NCBI GenBank assembly: GCA_023249165.1
Contig: JAHFDE010000011.1
Coordinates: 1-19,569, forward strand
Direction of reading: 5' to 3'
From: Candidatus Methylomirabilota bacterium
GTDB lineage: Bacteria; Methylomirabilota; Methylomirabilia; Methylomirabilales; CSP1-5
DNA length: 19,569 nt
The position numbers were made by a program, and so were the translations under genes. The notes under the pieces are model-generated. The model was not told the DNA's origin and made no database searches. It was given only the letters and a program-made list of their open reading frames with translations. Below, piece after piece: positions 1-6,437 of this stretch; positions within the stretch are counted from its first letter, which is position 1, and every line of letters starts with the position of its first letter.

Positions 1-1
1 C

Positions 2-103
2 GATCTGGACGATCTGGCTGGGTCCTGGTCCAAAGGAGAGGCGGCGGCCTTCGAGAAGGCGTTGGCCCGGCAGCGCGCCATTGACCCGGACCTGTGGCGA
101 TGA
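2..103 (+). CDS. C-terminal end of a VapB-type antitoxin (partial)
   Basis: An open frame enters from the left edge and ends at TGA 101-103, giving 33 residues with the acidic stretch DLDDLAGSWS near its start and IDPDLWR at its end. Tails of this composition, ending in a DPxLW-type sequence, are common in antitoxins encoded immediately upstream of PIN-domain toxins. The stop overlaps the ATG at position 100 of the downstream PIN gene (ATGA), the usual coupled arrangement of antitoxin and toxin. The DNA-binding N-terminus is outside the window, so the antitoxin class (AbrB-like, RHH or Phd) cannot be decided. The call rests on position and tail composition. Confidence 0.6.
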   Translation, partial: DLDDLAGSWSKGEAAAFEKALARQRAIDPDLWR

Positions 104-504
104 TGCGTGTCCTCTTGGACACGTCGGCCTACTCGGCGTTCATGCTGGGTCATCCGGAGGTGAAGGTCGCGCTTCAACGGGCGGACGAGATCTATCTCAC
201 CCCCGTCGTACTTGGCGAGCTGCTTGCGGGATTCATCCGCGGGAAATGGCGGAGAAAGAACGAACGGGAAATCCGGGCGTTTCTGTCGTCACCACGAGTG
301 CAGGTGATCGACGTGGACGAGGAGACGGCGCAAAGGTACGCCGTGATCCTCAACGGTCTCTGGAAGGCGGGGACTCCAATCCCCACGAACGATATCTGGA
401 TCGCCGCCAGTGCCATGCAGCATGGGCTGCGCGTCCTCACGCGAGACGCACATTATCAGAAGGTCGCTCAGATCGTCGTCGATTACATTACGAGTGCCCC
501 CTGA
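94..504 (+). CDS. vapC: VapC-type PIN-domain ribonuclease toxin
   Basis: A 136-residue protein if read from GTG 94. ATG 100 (overlapping the antitoxin stop) and ATG 103 are equally good or better starts, giving about 134 residues. PIN-domain acidic residues are visible in order: D9 in LLDTSAY, E42 in LGELLAGF, D100 in TNDIWIAA and D118 in TRDAHYQKV. Together they form the Mg2+ site used by VapC enzymes to cut RNA, often tRNA. Length and motif spacing are normal for VapC. The gene is coupled to the antitoxin tail upstream and followed 40 bp later by a DUF4926 gene. No active-site residue is missing, so it looks functional. The RNA target cannot be inferred. Confidence 0.9.
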   Translation: MAMMRVLLDTSAYSAFMLGHPEVKVALQRADEIYLTPVVLGELLAGFIRGKWRRKNEREIRAFLSSPRVQVIDVDEETAQRYAVILNGLWKAGTPIPTNDIWIAASAMQHGLRVLTRDAHYQKVAQIVVDYITSAP

Positions 505-544
505 CCAGATTCATCACCGTGTATCCGGACAAGGGGAGCAGAGA

Positions 545-784
545 ATGAAGTATAAGCTCTTTCAACAGGTGGCGCTTGCTAAGGACATTCCCGAAAAGAA
601 GCTACGGCGGGGAGACCTGGCGACCGTGGTGGATTATCACCCTGCCCAAGCCGGAGAGCCGGGGTACTCGATCGAAGTCTTCAATGCGGTTGGGGATACC
701 ATCACCGTCACGGTTATCCCGGAATCTTTCCTTCAGGAACTCACCGCGGACGAGATCCTCCACGTTCGCTCCCTCGCCCGGTAG
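545..784 (+). CDS. DUF4926 domain small protein
   Basis: A 79-residue protein. The ATG at 545 was chosen because AAGGGGAG (531-538) lies six bases upstream; the open frame itself extends further 5' in vapC. The pattern is LFQQVALAKDIPEKKLRRGDLATVVDY near the start, then GEPGYSIEVFNAVGDTITV and a C-terminal LTADEILHVR. This matches the DUF4926 family, whose members have the size and shape of a small SH3-like or antitoxin-like beta barrel and often occur in toxin-antitoxin-rich strips. No biochemical function is established to my knowledge. It sits between vapC and the DUF433/DUF5615 pair, so a toxin-antitoxin link is plausible but inferred. Confidence 0.75.
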   Translation: MKYKLFQQVALAKDIPEKKLRRGDLATVVDYHPAQAGEPGYSIEVFNAVGDTITVTVIPESFLQELTADEILHVRSLAR

Positions 785-797
785 ACTGGGAGCCGAT

Positions 798-827
798 GGG
801 GTCGAGTCTTGACAATTAACATTTTCC
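798..827 (+). repeat. Possible REP/transposon-flank remnant
   Basis: The intergenic segment contains GGGGTCGAGTCTTGACAATT followed by AACATTTTCC, an AT-rich stretch unlike its GC-rich surroundings. I recall similar GGTC-(N)-CTTGACA-(N)-ACATTTT segments as dispersed extragenic repeats next to REP-associated tyrosine transposases. Only one copy is seen here and no transposase is present, so this is a weak call. It includes TTGACA but no -10 at a suitable distance. Confidence 0.25.
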
Positions 828-890
828 TTGGCCGTCGGATCGCGAACCTTCACTGAACACAGCCCCTCGCCTATGCGGCTCGCACCCCCC

Positions 891-919
891 TCGTCAAAGC
901 GCCCCTTCTCGTGTATGCT
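891..919 (+). promoter_or_regulatory. Weak candidate sigma70 promoter for the DUF433/DUF5615 pair
   Basis: TCGTCA (891-896) and TATGCT (914-919) are separated by 17 bp. Each matches four of six consensus bases. Transcription would start near 926, about 35 bases before the DUF433 start. It is the best element found upstream of the pair, but it is weak. Confidence 0.3.
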
Positions 920-960
920 AAGGACCGTCCCAAAGGACCCCGTGACGGAGGGGGTGTGTG

Positions 961-1212
961 GTGGCGACCACGGATCGCATCGAGATCAATCCGAAGGTAA
1001 TGCTAGGGAAGCCAGTAATCCGGGGAACCCGGGTGACGGTCGAGCTAATCCTGCGCAAGCTCAGCGAGGGGGCCACAGAAGGCGACCTGCTCGATGCCTA
1101 TCCGCGCCTGACCCGCGAGGATATCCAGGCGGCCATCGGCTATGCGGCCGACACGCTCGCCAACGAAGAGACGGTCCTGGTCAAGCCGCCGCCAAAACAC
1201 TCCAAGCGCTAA
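961..1212 (+). CDS. DUF433 family antitoxin-like protein
   Basis: An 83-residue protein with the DUF433 signature: LGKPVIRGTRVTVELILRKL, then LLDAYPRLTREDIQAAIGYAAD. Starts at GTG 958 and GTG 961 are both open; 961 is preferred because GGAGGGGG (947-954) then lies six bases upstream. DUF433 proteins carry a helix-turn-helix-like fold and are usually encoded directly before a DUF5615 PIN-like protein, as here (3 bp gap). By analogy with VapB45/VapC45-type pairs it is the likely antitoxin and autorepressor. The antitoxin role is inferred from family and neighbour. Confidence 0.85.
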   Translation: MATTDRIEINPKVMLGKPVIRGTRVTVELILRKLSEGATEGDLLDAYPRLTREDIQAAIGYAADTLANEETVLVKPPPKHSKR

Positions 1213-1215
1213 TCG

Positions 1216-1575
1216 ATGCGGTTTTTGGCCGATGAGAGCTGCGACTTCGCCGTGGTTCGCGCCCTGCGTGCCGCCGGCCATGACGTGATAGCGGTTGCGG
1301 AAGTCTCGCCCCAGCTCGAGGACCCAACGGTCCTGGACATAACGGTTCGTGAGGATCGTATCCTGCTGACCGAGGATAAGGACTTTGGGCAGCTGGTCTA
1401 TGCGGACAGACAAGCGACAGCGGGTGTGGTCCTTCTCCGATTCCCCTCGAGAGCGCGACGGGATCTCGCGAAGACTGTTATCCAACTTGTGAGACGCCGC
1501 GGCGAGAAGCTCAAGGGGCGCTTCGTGCTCGTCCAACCCGGCCGGATCCGCATCCGTCGGAAGCCAGGCAGGTAG
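1216..1575 (+). CDS. DUF5615 PIN-like protein (probable toxin)
   Basis: A 119-residue protein starting three bases after the DUF433 stop. No separate Shine-Dalgarno is visible, so translation is probably coupled. Typical DUF5615 features are the N-terminal MRFLADES (D6, E7) and the central LLTEDKDFGQL (D54, D56); these acidic residues correspond to the PIN-like nuclease site. The C-terminus is basic (RIRIRRKPGR), consistent with nucleic-acid binding. The family is paired with DUF433 antitoxins and is predicted to be an RNase toxin. All expected acidic residues are present, so the module looks intact. Confidence 0.85.
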   Translation: MRFLADESCDFAVVRALRAAGHDVIAVAEVSPQLEDPTVLDITVREDRILLTEDKDFGQLVYADRQATAGVVLLRFPSRARRDLAKTVIQLVRRRGEKLKGRFVLVQPGRIRIRRKPGR

Positions 1576-1705
1576 CACAGCTCTGGTCAGCCCGCAACCG
1601 GCCTCACCTTGTCTGACGCGGCCGACTCGGACGGTAGGCCTTCATATCTTAACAATCTTTCGCGAAGGGTGTGGAGCCGTGGGGCACGGTCGGGTTGGGT
1701 AGGAC

Positions 1706-1883
1706 ATGTTGAAGCGGCTCATAATCAGCCCTCGCCATCTTCGGACTGTTACTCTTTTTGATCGCCGGTCTCCTCGCGGATTTTTTGCTCCTGGCGGGCG
1801 TTTCGCTCCTGGTCCTCATGTCGCTTCGCCCTAAGAGGATGCATTCCACGCCCTGCTCCGCGAGATCCAGCACACCTGATTGA
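1706..1883 (+). pseudogene. Possible frameshifted small membrane protein
   Basis: No intact gene occupies 1576-2139. Within it, ATG 1706 opens with MLKRLI, and one base out of frame (from TCA 1725) there is a continuous strongly hydrophobic run, ALAIFGLLLFLIAGLLADF followed by LLLAGVSLLVLMS, then basic RPKR and a stop at 1881-1883. Basic start, membrane segment and basic flank would make a sensible protein of about 58 residues if a single base near 1722-1724 were removed. Neither frame alone has both a good start and the membrane segment. The ribosome-binding site is poor. It could equally be chance or a sequencing error. Confidence 0.3.
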
Positions 1884-2004
1884 CGGCAAAGTAGAAATAG
1901 GGGTCGGGCGGAACCTACCCTGGTTTGACGACCCTGGTTTCCCCTTTGCCACCGGAACGGGACCGGCGATGAAGCAGCAGGTGAGGTCTTGCAATTTACG
2001 CAAA

Positions 2005-2028
2005 GCATTGAGCAAAATTACTCAGTGC
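2005..2028. repeat. Inverted repeat upstream of the glpX promoter
   Basis: GCATTGAG (2005-2012) can pair with CTCAGTGC (2021-2028) through eight positions including one G-U, with an eight-base AT-rich loop. The heptamer TGAGCAA also occurs at 2009-2015 and again at 2031-2037, 22 bp apart. It ends 24 bp before the -35 element of the glpX promoter, so it may be an operator or the end of an upstream transcript. It lacks a T-tract, so it is not a standard terminator. Apart from this and the possible pseudogene, I see nothing in the rest of 1576-2052. Confidence 0.35.
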
Positions 2029-2052
2029 CATGAGCAAGGATGCGCTCCCTGC

Positions 2053-2081
2053 TTGACTTCTCTCTGGGCCTCTTCTATACT
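2053..2081 (+). promoter_or_regulatory. Sigma70 promoter of the glpX-hisS-aspS block
   Basis: TTGACT (2053-2058) and TATACT (2076-2081) are separated by exactly 17 bp, each five of six to consensus. The predicted start near 2088 gives a leader of about 50 bases before the glpX ATG at 2140, with GGAG at 2129-2132 as ribosome-binding site. Confidence 0.75.
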
Positions 2082-2139
2082 GTGCGGGCGTTGTAAGTAG
2101 CTGAGAGATCAAGGTTTTTACGACGCTCGGAGAATCTCT

Positions 2140-3096
2140 ATGGAGCGGAATCTGGCGCTTGATGTGGTGCGGGTGACGGAGGCCGCCGCGCTCTCCTCGG
2201 CGCGATGGATGGGGCGGGGGAACATGCAGCTTGCGGAGCAGACCGCGCTCGACGCCATGCGTCGCGCCTTTGATGTGGTGGAGTTCGCCGGGACCGTGGT
2301 GATCGGGCGGGGCGAAAAAGGAGAGACACCCACCCTGTATGTCGGCGAGCAGGTCGGGTCTGGCAAGGACCCTCGGCTAGATGTGGCGGCGGAGCCGCTC
2401 GAAGGGGCCTCCATTGTCGCCGAGGGGCGGGCGAACGCCCTGGCGGCGGTCGCCCTCGCCGAAAAGGGGTGCCTCTTTCCCGCCCCGGATGTCTACATGG
2501 AGAAGATCGCGGTCGGACCCAAGGCGCTGGGCGCCATCGATATTACCGCAGGGCCAGAGGCGAACCTGCGCTCCATCGCCGAGACGATGAAGTGCTATGT
2601 CGAGGATCTCACCGTTGTGGTCCTCGACCGCCCTCGCCATGCCGACCTCATCCGGACGGTGCGCGAGGCGGGGGCTCGGATCAACCTGATTCAGGATGGC
2701 GACCTTTCCGCAGCGATCGCCACCGCCCTCGAGGATTCAGGGGTGGATATCCTCATGGGGATTGGCAGGGCCCCGGAAGGGGTGCTGGCGGCGGCGGCGC
2801 TGAGATGTCTGGGCGGCGACATGCAGGCTCAGTTCAAGCCGGCGAGCGAGAGGGACGTCGAGCGGGTCCGCCGGACCGGCCTGAGGGATGTGGATCGAGT
2901 CCTCACCATCACTGATCTCGCCCGGGGGGGAGAGGTCACGTTCACCGCGACCGGGGTCACCGATGGCGATCTCCTGAAGGGGGTCCGGTTCTTCGGTGGG
3001 GGGGCAAAGACCCACTCGCTGGTGATGCGCTCCAAGTCGGGAACGGTCCGGTTCATTGAGGCCATCCACCGCTTTGACCGAAATCCCATCTACTAA
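2140..3096 (+). CDS. glpX: Class II fructose-1,6-bisphosphatase (GlpX) homologue with altered active site
   Basis: A 318-residue protein, normal length for GlpX, alignable without gaps from its start to about residue 213 with the E. coli protein as I recall it. Family blocks present: RVTEAAALSSARWMGRGN, TLYVGEQVGSG, a PLEG loop, FPAPDVYMEKIAVGP, DGD at 186-188 and GIGRAPEGVLAAAALR. GlpX hydrolyses fructose 1,6-bisphosphate in gluconeogenesis and the Calvin cycle. However, the positions equivalent to E. coli K29, D33, E57, D61, D85 and T90 are here M, E, R, G, E and A. E59, E88, Y119, R166, D186, D188 and E213 are kept. The fold is secure; fructose bisphosphatase activity is doubtful. It is the first gene behind a good promoter, followed by hisS. 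Confidence 0.85.
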   Translation: MERNLALDVVRVTEAAALSSARWMGRGNMQLAEQTALDAMRRAFDVVEFAGTVVIGRGEKGETPTLYVGEQVGSGKDPRLDVAAEPLEGASIVAEGRANALAAVALAEKGCLFPAPDVYMEKIAVGPKALGAIDITAGPEANLRSIAETMKCYVEDLTVVVLDRPRHADLIRTVREAGARINLIQDGDLSAAIATALEDSGVDILMGIGRAPEGVLAAAALRCLGGDMQAQFKPASERDVERVRRTGLRDVDRVLTITDLARGGEVTFTATGVTDGDLLKGVRFFGGGAKTHSLVMRSKSGTVRFIEAIHRFDRNPIY

Positions 3097-3192
3097 GCCT
3101 TCTCTCTCTCCTTCATATCAGGAGCGCGCCCGTTTCCTCCCACTCCAGCCTCGTGGAATGTCGGGAGAGTGCGGACGGTCCGGGGAGATTCG

Positions 3193-4500
3193 ATGCGCGA
3201 GGTCCAGCCCATGATCAAGGGGGTCCGGGGTGCGCCGGACATTCTGCCCACCGAGGTCGGTCGCTGGCAGCGTGTAGAGACCGAGTCCCGGCGCGTCCTG
3301 GAGAACTACGGCTACCACGAGATCCGGATACCCATCTTCGAACGGACCGAGCTCTTTGTCCGCGGGATCGGCGAGGGGAGTGACATCGTCCAGAAGGAGA
3401 TGTACACCTTCACCGACAAGGGCGGCGAGAGCTTGACCCTTCGGCCAGAAGCCACGGCGCCCGTGGTCCGGGCCGTGCATGAGCATAGCCTCTTGTCAGA
3501 GGGGAAGCCGGTCAAGGTCTACTACATCGGTCCGATGTTCCGCCACGAGCGCCCCCAGGCGGGCCGGTTCCGGCAGTTCCACCAGATCGGGGTAGAGGCG
3601 ATCGGTGTTGAGGGCCCGAGAGTTGATGCCGAAATGTTGGCGTTGCTCGTGCACCTCTTCGAAGAATGGGGCCTCCCCGACCTGGAGCTTCACTTGAACA
3701 GCATAGGCGATCCCTCGTGCCGGCCGTCCTATGTCGAGCGGCTCACAGAATTCTTGCGTTCCCGGAAAGCCAAGCTCTGTCGCGACTGCCAGGAACGCCT
3801 GGACCGCAATCCGCTCCGGGTGCTGGATTGTAAGAACCCTGGATGCCGAGCGGTGACAGCCCATGCGCCAAAGAGCATAGACTTCCTGTGCGATCCCTGC
3901 GCCGATCACTTCCGACGCCTGCGGGAGCTCCTGGATGCTCTGGAGGTGAAGTACGAATTAGATCCGCGCCTCGTGAGAGGGCTCGACTATTACACCCGGA
4001 CAGCCTTTGAGATCGTCAATCCGGCCCTGGGAGCACAGAACGCGGTTGCCGGCGGGGGGCGCTACGATGGGCTCTCTGAAGAAATCGCCGGCAAGGCTGT
4101 CCCTGGCATCGGGTTTGCCGTAGGCCTCGAGCGGGTTGTGACCTCGTTGGCAGGAAAGGGTAAGGACAGGAAGACCCTCGGGGACCAACCCCTCGAGGGG
4201 GTCTTCGTGGCCACCCTGGGCCTCGAGCCTGACCGGCACGGGTTCCTTCTCGTGCAGAGGCTCAGGCGAGCCGGTGTCCGGACGGGGCTGGACCTGACAG
4301 GGGAAGGGGATCGGAGCCTGCGATCCCAGCTCCGCCAGGCCGACAAGGAGCGCTTTCGGTATTGCCTCATCCTGGGGGAGGACGAGCTGAAGAAGGGGGA
4401 GGCGACCCTGAAGGATATGGAGGGGGGAGGCCAGGAGGCCATTCCGTTGGGGACAGTGGTGGACCATCTGACGAGGGTGAAGCGGGGAGAGCACCCCTGA
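3193..4500 (+). CDS. hisS: Histidyl-tRNA synthetase
   Basis: Class II synthetase attaching histidine to tRNA-His in the cytoplasm. ATG 3193 is preferred because GGGGAG (3182-3187) lies five bases upstream, giving 435 residues; GTG 3169 and ATG 3211 are alternatives. Motifs: IKGVRGAPDILPTE near the N-terminus, motif 2 around residues 110-120 (YYIGPMFRHER, R117), the histidine-specific LVRGLDYY (260-267) and GGGRYDGL (287-294), then an alpha/beta anticodon-binding domain. A Cys-containing insertion (CRDC, CKNPGC, CDPC) is common in bacterial HisRS. The gene follows the glpX homologue after about 96 bp without a hairpin, and aspS follows closely; the hisS-aspS pair is widespread in bacteria. Confidence 0.96.
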   Translation: MREVQPMIKGVRGAPDILPTEVGRWQRVETESRRVLENYGYHEIRIPIFERTELFVRGIGEGSDIVQKEMYTFTDKGGESLTLRPEATAPVVRAVHEHSLLSEGKPVKVYYIGPMFRHERPQAGRFRQFHQIGVEAIGVEGPRVDAEMLALLVHLFEEWGLPDLELHLNSIGDPSCRPSYVERLTEFLRSRKAKLCRDCQERLDRNPLRVLDCKNPGCRAVTAHAPKSIDFLCDPCADHFRRLRELLDALEVKYELDPRLVRGLDYYTRTAFEIVNPALGAQNAVAGGGRYDGLSEEIAGKAVPGIGFAVGLERVVTSLAGKGKDRKTLGDQPLEGVFVATLGLEPDRHGFLLVQRLRRAGVRTGLDLTGEGDRSLRSQLRQADKERFRYCLILGEDELKKGEATLKDMEGGGQEAIPLGTVVDHLTRVKRGEHP

Positions 4501-4533
4501 TAGCGGATTGTTGAACGTCGGGAGTTGGCGAAG

Positions 4534-6297
4534 GTGAGGCGAAGCTATTATTGCGGAGAGGTGACGGCGGAACAGATCGGCGAAACCGTCACGCTGATGG
4601 GTTGGGTCCACCGGAGGAGGGATCACGGGGGCCTCATCTTCGTGGACCTCCGGGACCGCGAGGGGATCGTGCAGGTCGTCTTTGGGCCGGAGCACGGCTC
4701 TGACGCCTACGAGACCGCCAGGCGGATGCGGTCGGAGTATGTGATCGCCGTAACAGGCCAGGTCCGCCGCCGCCCTCCCGGGACCGAGAATGTACGCCTC
4801 AAGACCGGCGAGGTGGAGGTGCCGGCCGCCGAAGCGGTCATCCTGAATGAGGCCAAGACCCCGGTCTTTCCCCTGGATGAGGAGCGGCCCGTGGGCGAAG
4901 AGCTCCGCCTCACCTATCGGTATCTCGACCTGCGCCGCCCGTCGCTGCACAGAAATTTCCGCATCCGCCATCAGGCCTCCCAGGTGGTCCGAGCCTTCTT
5001 CGACCGGCATGGCTTCATCGAGGTAGAGACCCCGGCCCTGACCCGGAGCACCCCCGAAGGGGCCCGGGACTATCTGGTGCCGGCCAGGCTCTACCCCGGC
5101 CAGTTCTTCGCGCTGCCCCAATCGCCCCAGCTCTTCAAGCAGCTCTTGATGGTGGCCGGGTTTGACCGCTACTTCCAGATCGTGAGGTGCTTCCGCGATG
5201 AGGACCTGCGGGCTGAGCGGCAGCCGGAGTTCACGCAGATAGACGTCGAGATGTCTTTCGTGGATCGGGAGGACGTATTGGTCCTCATGGAGGAGCTCGT
5301 CGCCACCATCTTCCGTGAGGTCAAGGGGGTGGAGCTGGACCGGCCCTTCCCACGGATGAAGCATGAGGAAGCGGTGGCGAGATACGGCCTCGACAAGCCG
5401 GATATGCGATTCGAGATGTTCCTCGGCGACCTCAGCGACCTCTGCGCCCGCACCGCCTTCCGCCCCTTCGCGGACGCCCTCGCCAGCGGGGGCCAGGTCA
5501 AGGGGATCACAGTGCAGGGGAAGGCCGAGGCGTTCTCCCGCAAAATAATCGACGACCTCACCGAGTTCGTGAAGGGTTTCGGGGCGAAGGGCCTTACCCC
5601 CTTTCGGATGACCGCAGGGGGGCTGCAGTCTCCTGTGGCCAAGTTCCTTGGCCCTGAGGTTCTCGAAGGGCTCGTCCGGCGTTTCGAGCTGGGTGCGGGC
5701 GACCTTCTCCTCACGATCGGCGACAGCCCGGCCGTGGTGGCGGAGTCCCTCGGCCGCCTCCGGGTAAAGTTGGGGCTTGAGCTGGGCCTGATAGACGAGA
5801 CCCTTATCCGTCCTGTCTGGGTCACCGATTTTCCTCTCCTGGAGTACAGCGAGGAGGAGAAGCGGCACGTAGCGGTCCACCACCCCTTCACCGCCCCCAT
5901 GGACGAGCATCTCTCGCTGTTCGAGAGCGCCCCCGAGAAGATGCGGGCCAAGGCATACGACCTCGTCATCAACGGCCATGAGGTGGGTGGCGGCAGCATC
6001 CGGAACCACGACCGGGAGACTCAGCAGAAGGTGTTCGATGCCCTCGGGTTCAGCCCGGAGCAGGCGCGGGAGCGGTTCGGGTTCCTCCTGGAGGCCCTCG
6101 AATTCGGCACCCCACCCCATGGGGGCATCGCGTTCGGGTTCGACCGCCTCATCATGCTGCTGACGGGGGCCGACTCAATCCGTGAGGTGATCGCCTTCCC
6201 CAAGACGCAGCGGGCCCAGTGCCTCATGACGGGTGCCCCTGCGGCGGTGGACCCTGTGCAGCTTCAGGAGCTCGGCCTCAGACTCCATGTGATCTAA
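4534..6297 (+). CDS. aspS: Aspartyl-tRNA synthetase, bacterial type, probably non-discriminating
   Basis: GTG 4534 is chosen (587 residues) because GGGAG (4520-4524) lies nine bases upstream; TTG 4525 directly abuts that site. An N-terminal OB-fold anticodon domain (GWVHRRRDHGGLIFVDLRDR) is followed by the class II catalytic core with motif 2 FRDEDLRAERQPEFTQID (from residue 220) and motif 3 GGIAFGFDRL (from 530), with the bacterial GAD insertion between. The residues matching positions 31 and 83 of Pseudomonas aeruginosa AspRS are His and Gly, the pair linked to charging both tRNA-Asp and tRNA-Asn. That predicts a GatCAB-dependent Asn-tRNA route in this organism. It follows hisS by about 33 bp. 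Confidence 0.96.
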   Translation: MRRSYYCGEVTAEQIGETVTLMGWVHRRRDHGGLIFVDLRDREGIVQVVFGPEHGSDAYETARRMRSEYVIAVTGQVRRRPPGTENVRLKTGEVEVPAAEAVILNEAKTPVFPLDEERPVGEELRLTYRYLDLRRPSLHRNFRIRHQASQVVRAFFDRHGFIEVETPALTRSTPEGARDYLVPARLYPGQFFALPQSPQLFKQLLMVAGFDRYFQIVRCFRDEDLRAERQPEFTQIDVEMSFVDREDVLVLMEELVATIFREVKGVELDRPFPRMKHEEAVARYGLDKPDMRFEMFLGDLSDLCARTAFRPFADALASGGQVKGITVQGKAEAFSRKIIDDLTEFVKGFGAKGLTPFRMTAGGLQSPVAKFLGPEVLEGLVRRFELGAGDLLLTIGDSPAVVAESLGRLRVKLGLELGLIDETLIRPVWVTDFPLLEYSEEEKRHVAVHHPFTAPMDEHLSLFESAPEKMRAKAYDLVINGHEVGGGSIRNHDRETQQKVFDALGFSPEQARERFGFLLEALEFGTPPHGGIAFGFDRLIMLLTGADSIREVIAFPKTQRAQCLMTGAPAAVDPVQLQELGLRLHVI

Positions 6298-6335
6298 CCC
6301 CTTGAAATTACGGGAAAAACAAGGAGATTTTTCAG

Positions 6336-6364
6336 TTGACAGTGCCGAGCGACGGGAGTAGCAT
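6336..6364 (+). promoter_or_regulatory. Sigma70 promoter of the phoH-pgpH-ybeY operon
   Basis: A consensus TTGACA (6336-6341) is followed after 17 bp by TAGCAT (6359-6364). The transcript would begin near 6371, five bases before a strong hairpin, and carry a leader of about 63 bases to the phoH ATG at 6434. Placement here rules out the in-frame TTG at 6365 as the phoH start for this transcript. Confidence 0.7.
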
Positions 6365-6375
6365 TTGAGAGAGTG

Positions 6376-6396
6376 GGGACGGCCAAGAGCCGTCCC
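6376..6396 (+). promoter_or_regulatory. Perfect 8-bp hairpin at the 5' end of the phoH transcript
   Basis: GGGACGGC (6376-6383) and GCCGTCCC (6389-6396) are perfect inverted repeats around the five-base loop CAAGA, followed by TTATTTGCT. It lies just after the predicted transcription start, so it would form a 5' stem-loop in the phoH mRNA. It might instead end transcripts reading through from aspS, but its T-tract is interrupted. A role in mRNA stability or attenuation is possible. Confidence 0.6.
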
Positions 6397-6416
6397 TTAT
6401 TTGCTCTCAGGAGGCG

Positions 6417-6437
6417 ATGCGGTCCGGGGCGAGATGA
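6417..6437 (+). CDS. Six-codon leader ORF coupled to phoH
   Basis: ATG 6417 is preceded two bases away by AGGAGG (6409-6414), the best ribosome-binding site in this region, though the spacing is short. It encodes MRSGAR and stops at TGA 6435-6437, which overlaps the phoH ATG (6434-6436) as ATGA. The phoH ATG itself has only a weak GGGGCGAG upstream. The arrangement suggests that ribosomes load at the mini-ORF and re-initiate at phoH. The open alternative is that AGGAGG serves phoH directly at an unusually long 19-base spacing. Confidence 0.4.
   Translation: MRSGAR

Noticed and set aside
81..548. 155-codon frame overlapping vapC
   Set aside because: Out-of-frame shadow of the PIN-domain gene, with low-complexity translation and no ribosome-binding site.
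2140..3096. First thought of a cyclic di-AMP cyclase because of the HD phosphodiesterase downstream
   Set aside because: The motifs YVGEQVGSG, APDVYMEKIAVGP and APEGVLAAAA are those of class II fructose bisphosphatase, not of DisA/CdaA.
3958..6120. A 720-codon open frame on the minus strand across hisS and aspS
   Set aside because: It is an antisense shadow of two certain synthetase genes in GC-rich DNA. Its translation is low-complexity and matches no family I know.
6300..6329. Possible terminator after aspS (CCTTG/CAAGG followed by ATTTTT)
   Set aside because: The stem is only five base pairs with a 15-base loop, too weak to call.
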